Below, piece after piece: positions 59,620-64,000 of a DNA stretch of 64,000 nucleotides. The notes under the pieces are model-generated. The model searched no databases. It had not been told where the DNA came from and worked only from the letters and a program-made list of their open reading frames with translations. Made by a program: the position numbers and the translations under genes. Source of the stretch: Diprion similis (taxonomy: Eukaryota; Arthropoda; Insecta; Hymenoptera; Diprionidae); the NCBI RefSeq assembly GCF_021155765.1, contig NC_060117.1, forward strand, positions 208,501 through 272,500, written 5' to 3'. The stretch's first letter is position 1; every line of letters begins with the position of its first letter.

Positions 59620-62272
59620 CTATGCAATCGTCTACTCGGTGTTGAAAAATCTGGCGATTATACCGCACATCCGGTGAAATTTTCTTCCGGTTTCGCATTC
59701 TCGACTCTTTCACCGCGTTGCTTATCGTTCGCCACGTCTGAATATGGAATCTCTATTACACGCGGACGTATACAATATCGCAATATCGGTCGTAACTGCG
59801 TGCAGTTTTCTGTTAACTGCATGCCGGTACAGGCGGTAGGTCGGTAGGTACAAGGTATATATACATTTTACAACTCCGATACGCCCTAATCTCGGGATAA
59901 TTATATCAACGGGTATTGTTACGTGCGGTGACCGCAGTAGCCTTTGCATCGTCGCACGACGATGAGGGAAACTGAGTTGGTGATGGAGAGAAGGAGAAAG
60001 AGAAGGAGAGAGGTATTAAAACCGCGTGGCTACAGCCAGCTCACGGAGAGCGCACAGGCTAGGCTGCACGGCGTAGCAGCAGTGGTCGGAGACCACAATT
60101 CGACGTAGCCGCAAAACAGTTCGTGGCAGAGAACACGATCGTGGCCGGGTTGTCCTTTGGGCGCGGGGCATACGAAGCGAGGAAAAATTTCTCGGTGGGG
60201 TTCGCTCGCGCGGACCTAATTAACTATTACAGCGTCGCGTCGGCCCGGGTCCCCGTCATCTCGAGTGTGTCCGTTCGCTTTTTACCTTGCCTGCGATCTC
60301 TCGATCGTTATTATATGTTTCTTTGAATCGATAGAAACGCGATATCGGCTTATTTTCTTATTTACACCAGCAGCAGCTGCACGTGGCGAACGGATAGAAC
60401 CGAACCTAGCCTCTTCCTCCTCCTCCTTCTCCTTCTCGTCATCCTCCTCTTCCTCTTCTGCCGCCATTTCCTCCTATTTTCCGATGAAAAATAAAGTCCG
60501 ACACGTTGCCCGAATAACATCGGGCTTACGCAGGCAGGAAGGATCATAGGCTATAGGTAGGTATACTATATGTACCTACATATACACTCCGGCTATGCTG
60601 CGGGACTTGTGGAGGTTGTAAATATAAAATGTACGGAGGATTACACCGTAGGAAGAATATTTATTGTTATCTGGATTGGGCGACCGGCTGACCGTCCGAA
60701 TCCCAGGGACTTGACACGGCTCATTGTACTCCGAATAATACGCGGAAGAATCGGCCCGAAATAATGCTGTATAAAATACAGCCTACAACAGCCCGTCGAT
60801 GGCTTTTCTAACGCGACATAGACAAAAGGTATGTCTAGTCAAGTCAAGTAGGTACACCTAATTTAAGGTTCCCGCCTCAAGCCCGCGTCTGCGGCACATG
60901 CAAGGAATCGAAACGGGAAAGGGACCGCGGAGAAATGATCTCGGGGACATGGGTGCGGAATGCATTATTTGCCGGGTTGGAGGGCACGTCATATCGACAA
61001 GGGTAAATAATAGAATACAACGTGAAAGCAGCGGAAGAGGAAGAGAGTCCGTCGTCTCATGTTACGCAGTTTGGCGTCGATCGAGGAAGGAATAGGCGGA
61101 AGGAGGATCGTCGCCCGCGAGTCAACGAATGGTAATGTGAAACGATTTGGATATTAGAATAGCAAATGGCGTGCCGAGGGCAACTAGAGAGCGGTAGGTA
61201 CAGGTATCATAGTAGAAACGGCAAAAGTTGGGCTGGCATCGTCGTTGCCTTCGCATCGTCGGCCTGTAACTGCACCGATGTCGTACGGTCGCGACGTAAG
61301 TCGGACGAGCCGTTTTACCGGTAATATATTGACAGTCACCCCGGCTAATCTTACTGCGAAATGAGACGGAACGAATTCTGAAACCGGCCGCGCGCGGCGT
61401 TAGAATTTCAAATTATTCTGAAATCCGTTGGACAAAGGCCTCGCACGAGGAGTTAATAACGACTCGCATCATTGTGTTCGGTCGCGCGGCTGTGCACAAA
61501 GGTGACGGTGTGATAAGGCGGATGGAGGATGGCGGTTGCTGTGTCGAACGTCGACGGGCGACGACGCGACGGGGCCCGCATGACTAAGAGGCGTCATTCA
61601 CCTTTGGCTTCTCGCGCACGCACGCGGCCAAATAATGGAAATATATACGATATCGGCACTGCGGGGCTCGAATACACACACGCGCGCGCACACGTTGTGC
61701 AATATTCCAATAGGAGCCCCCATGGCATCCGCGGTTGCGAAACTTGTTCATATTCCGCGAACCGCGTCTCGTCCTCGTACACGGCTTGCGAAAATCGCAT
61801 CGCGAGGCGCGCGACGATAACTATACTTATACTTAACTATACATATATAGGGGTGCCGAGTGGGGATGAGGAAGGGGTGGGCGGTAGCCCTTAATTAAAC
61901 ACCCATCCATTGTCTATAAAAATGTCGCCTTGTGCCAAAACAGCTCTTTGAATCGATTTCCGCCGACGCGACGGAGGGGTGGTTGCGGCGATGGCGTCGT
62001 CGTCGGAGGGGGCGGCGAGCGCCAGACAGAAGAGGGGCGGTAAGGGGAAACAGGTTCAAATCCTCGAGCGGGGAGGAAGCCGCTCACGGTAGGAACGCGA
62101 GTTTCCTGAACCCCGGGCATATCGCTAAAAAGCATAACCTGCTACCTATCCAATTATTTTCCATTTACAATTTAGGTAGGCGAATGCGGTGATTTCACCG
62201 CCGAAAGAACGCGATCGATGATGACGTGACTGTTTCGACTCGGTGATCCCGAGACACGACGAACTTAATAAA

Positions 62273-62304
62273 GTGGAGGAGGAGGAGGAGGAGGAGGAGG
62301 AGGA
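62273..62304. repeat. (GGA)n trinucleotide repeat
   Basis: About ten GGA units; the poly-Pro frame on the other strand is not coding. Confidence 0.9.
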
Positions 62305-64000
62305 AAGCACGTGCTGCGTACGGCGAGATAAGCGCGATTAATCTCCGTCTCCGCTGCGCCGCTTATCCGATAACGATTATAGGCATGAATGAAAGCATGC
62401 TGCAGCGGCATCGCCGATTCCTTCACCTCCCCCGAATACGTCTCGGCGATAACGTCGTATTCCCGTCTCCTCGGAAGTGACGACGTAAGAAAATCATAGG
62501 CAGCACCGGTCACGCCAAGGTATACCGAAATCGAGTCTAACCGGCTAATTCCTCCCTTCCCGTCGCCGCTGAAGATAAAGAAGGAATTAGGAAGACCCCG
62601 GGACGTGGGTGGGTGTAGCCCGACAGGGCGCCCCTGCAGCCGGGACAGGGGTGAATAGCGGCGACGGTAGGGGAGGTCGGTTCCCGGCGGTGGGGACGGA
62701 GGAAGGCGGGAGGCGGGAGGTGGGAGGTGGTGGAGGCGCGGACCAGCCGAGTGGGGAGTGGCGGCTCAAGGGCTCCTCAGTCGCAGCTCGACGTTCGCCG
62801 TGTAACGATCGAGCGACTATTTTGGCGAGGCGTTTTTCGCCGCACGCATACACGTACATACATACATACACGCAGACACCGGACAGACAGACACACGCGC
62901 ACGCACGTTTTCGGTATACGGTAAAATACACACAGACAGAACGAGGCATTTTATAAAAAAACGTGGGTACAGTTGTGTAGAGTGTTTAACGACGACGACG
63001 ACAAAGCACCGAGAGTTTTATTACGATCTCGTGGTCGCGGGAAGTGTAGAGGAAAACTGCTCGGAAAATAATCGGATACTTACCGGTATCGGTTCGAAGA
63101 GAGGAGAAACGGAAGCAAGCGACCGAATAGTGGAGAACTCTATTCGTTTTACCCGAATGTGCGCGCGATCACTTTTTCGATTCGCAGTTTTGCAAGTACG
63201 TTTATTCGTTGTCGTTTATCCCTTCTCCCCGTTCGCCAAATAATTATTCCCCGCAACGCGAGTCGACGTTCCGCGGTGCAAGGAGAACTTTCACGAGCAG
63301 CAGCAAATACGTGAAGTACAGCTTGTGTTCTGTTCCTTAAATCAAAGAGGAAGAAAAAAGAGAAAAGAAGTTATCGTGTATCGTTTTGCATTGAATTTGC
63401 CTCACAGCGGAGGACCTCGTTGAAATACTTGTATACAGGCGTCTAGGTCTCTCTGCGTCAAGGAGCAATGATTCCGGAATGACGAATTATAAAACCGTGC
63501 GAATTTGGTGATTTAATATAATAATAATAATAATATTATTATTTTTGTGCAACGTGCGGAAAATCGTCGTTATATCTTCGAGTGGAGTGTGTTACTTTTG
63601 TTTCCGTTGACCCCTGCCCCCCAAGCCTCGTGCCCCGTGCCCCCTGCCCCCTGTTTTATTTTTATTTATTTGTTCAAACGTATGGCCCTGCGAATGGAAA
63701 TTAGTGTGAAGTGATGTACGAAAAGCAAGAAGGGAATTACGTCAAAAGCAAACCCCGTGCAATGCATCTGGATTAATTGACGGGTGGCCGGTACATTTGC
63801 ATCGTTATCATCATCACCGTCATCATCGGCATCATCGGCATCATCGTGATCGACATGCAGTCGCAGTGGCTCTCACGAAATTTGAATAATACAATCGGTT
63901 AATCAATCGGTGGAATATTTATTATTGTGGCTCCCGGGAAGCGACGTGCGTCTCCTCCGTGTTGGATATATACCACCTCTTGGTCCAACGCTAGGGGAGC

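Larger units (their letters stand above)
55441..64000. other. Right-end region without recognised exons
   Basis: Unique DNA of mixed composition with CGCTTCCT repeats (58106-58133), GTATAC repeats (57579-57603), an A22 run (59598-59619) and a GGA repeat (62273-62304). GC-rich, purine-rich plus-strand stretches near 59940-60250 and 62700-63700 read like insect promoter/5' UTR sequence, but no start codon with a real coding frame follows within the window. Confidence 0.5.

Noticed and set aside
1..64000. CRISPR arrays, bacterial operons, prophage or endogenous virus genes
   Set aside because: No spaced direct repeats, no compact multi-gene coding and no viral-type long frames; the window is ordinary insect nuclear DNA.

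Overview
The window is nuclear DNA of an insect: intron-rich genes, many di-, tri- and tetranucleotide repeats, long poly-C and poly-G tracts and short-TIR transposon remnants. A hymenopteran, possibly a sawfly, is my best guess, from base composition, repeat style and short TTAGG-like motifs; that is inference only.

Three genes can be reconstructed with consistent splice phases, all on the minus strand. The main one is the insect HIF-alpha gene (Drosophila sima, vertebrate HIF1A). It has 13 coding exons, runs from an ATG at 40039 to a TGA at 4998-5000, and encodes 1260 residues (3783 coding bases, every junction in phase). Exon 1 gives an unusually long N-terminus of about 248 residues. Exon 2 is the bHLH, exons 3-7 carry PAS-A and PAS-B, and exon 10 carries the N-terminal oxygen-dependent degradation motif (Pro857). 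Exon 11 carries the C-terminal degradation motif (Pro993), and exon 13 an NLS-like segment and a C-terminal transactivation-like motif. Intron 7 is 22.4 kb and holds no gene I can support.

About 10 kb upstream, on the same strand, is a tight pair. The RNase P/MRP subunit RPP14 (two coding exons, 106 residues) is followed 69 bases later by CHCHD4/MIA40 (one exon, 157 residues), the CPC and twin-CX9C oxidoreductase of the mitochondrial intermembrane space. The gap is too short for an ordinary promoter, so a shared or dicistronic transcript is likely. CHCHD4 is known in mammals to affect HIF-alpha stability through respiration, so its position beside HIF is suggestive but may be chance.

Downstream of HIF is a 726-bp short-TIR element flanked by TTAA (4219-4944), starting 53 bases past the stop codon and so probably inside the 3' UTR. 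Further on is an orphan 3'-terminal coding exon (128-424, minus) whose gene I cannot name; it may be an alternative last exon of HIF. The right 12 kb (51.5-64 kb) has no recognisable coding exon. It holds a 225-bp perfect tetranucleotide repeat, a probable non-LTR retrotransposon 3' end inserted in a TC repeat, and GC-rich stretches that could be promoter or 5' UTR of a plus-strand gene beyond the window. No tRNA, rRNA or CRISPR array was found. The strongest observations concern odd features of the HIF protein, the RPP14-CHCHD4 pair and the transposon in the HIF 3' end.
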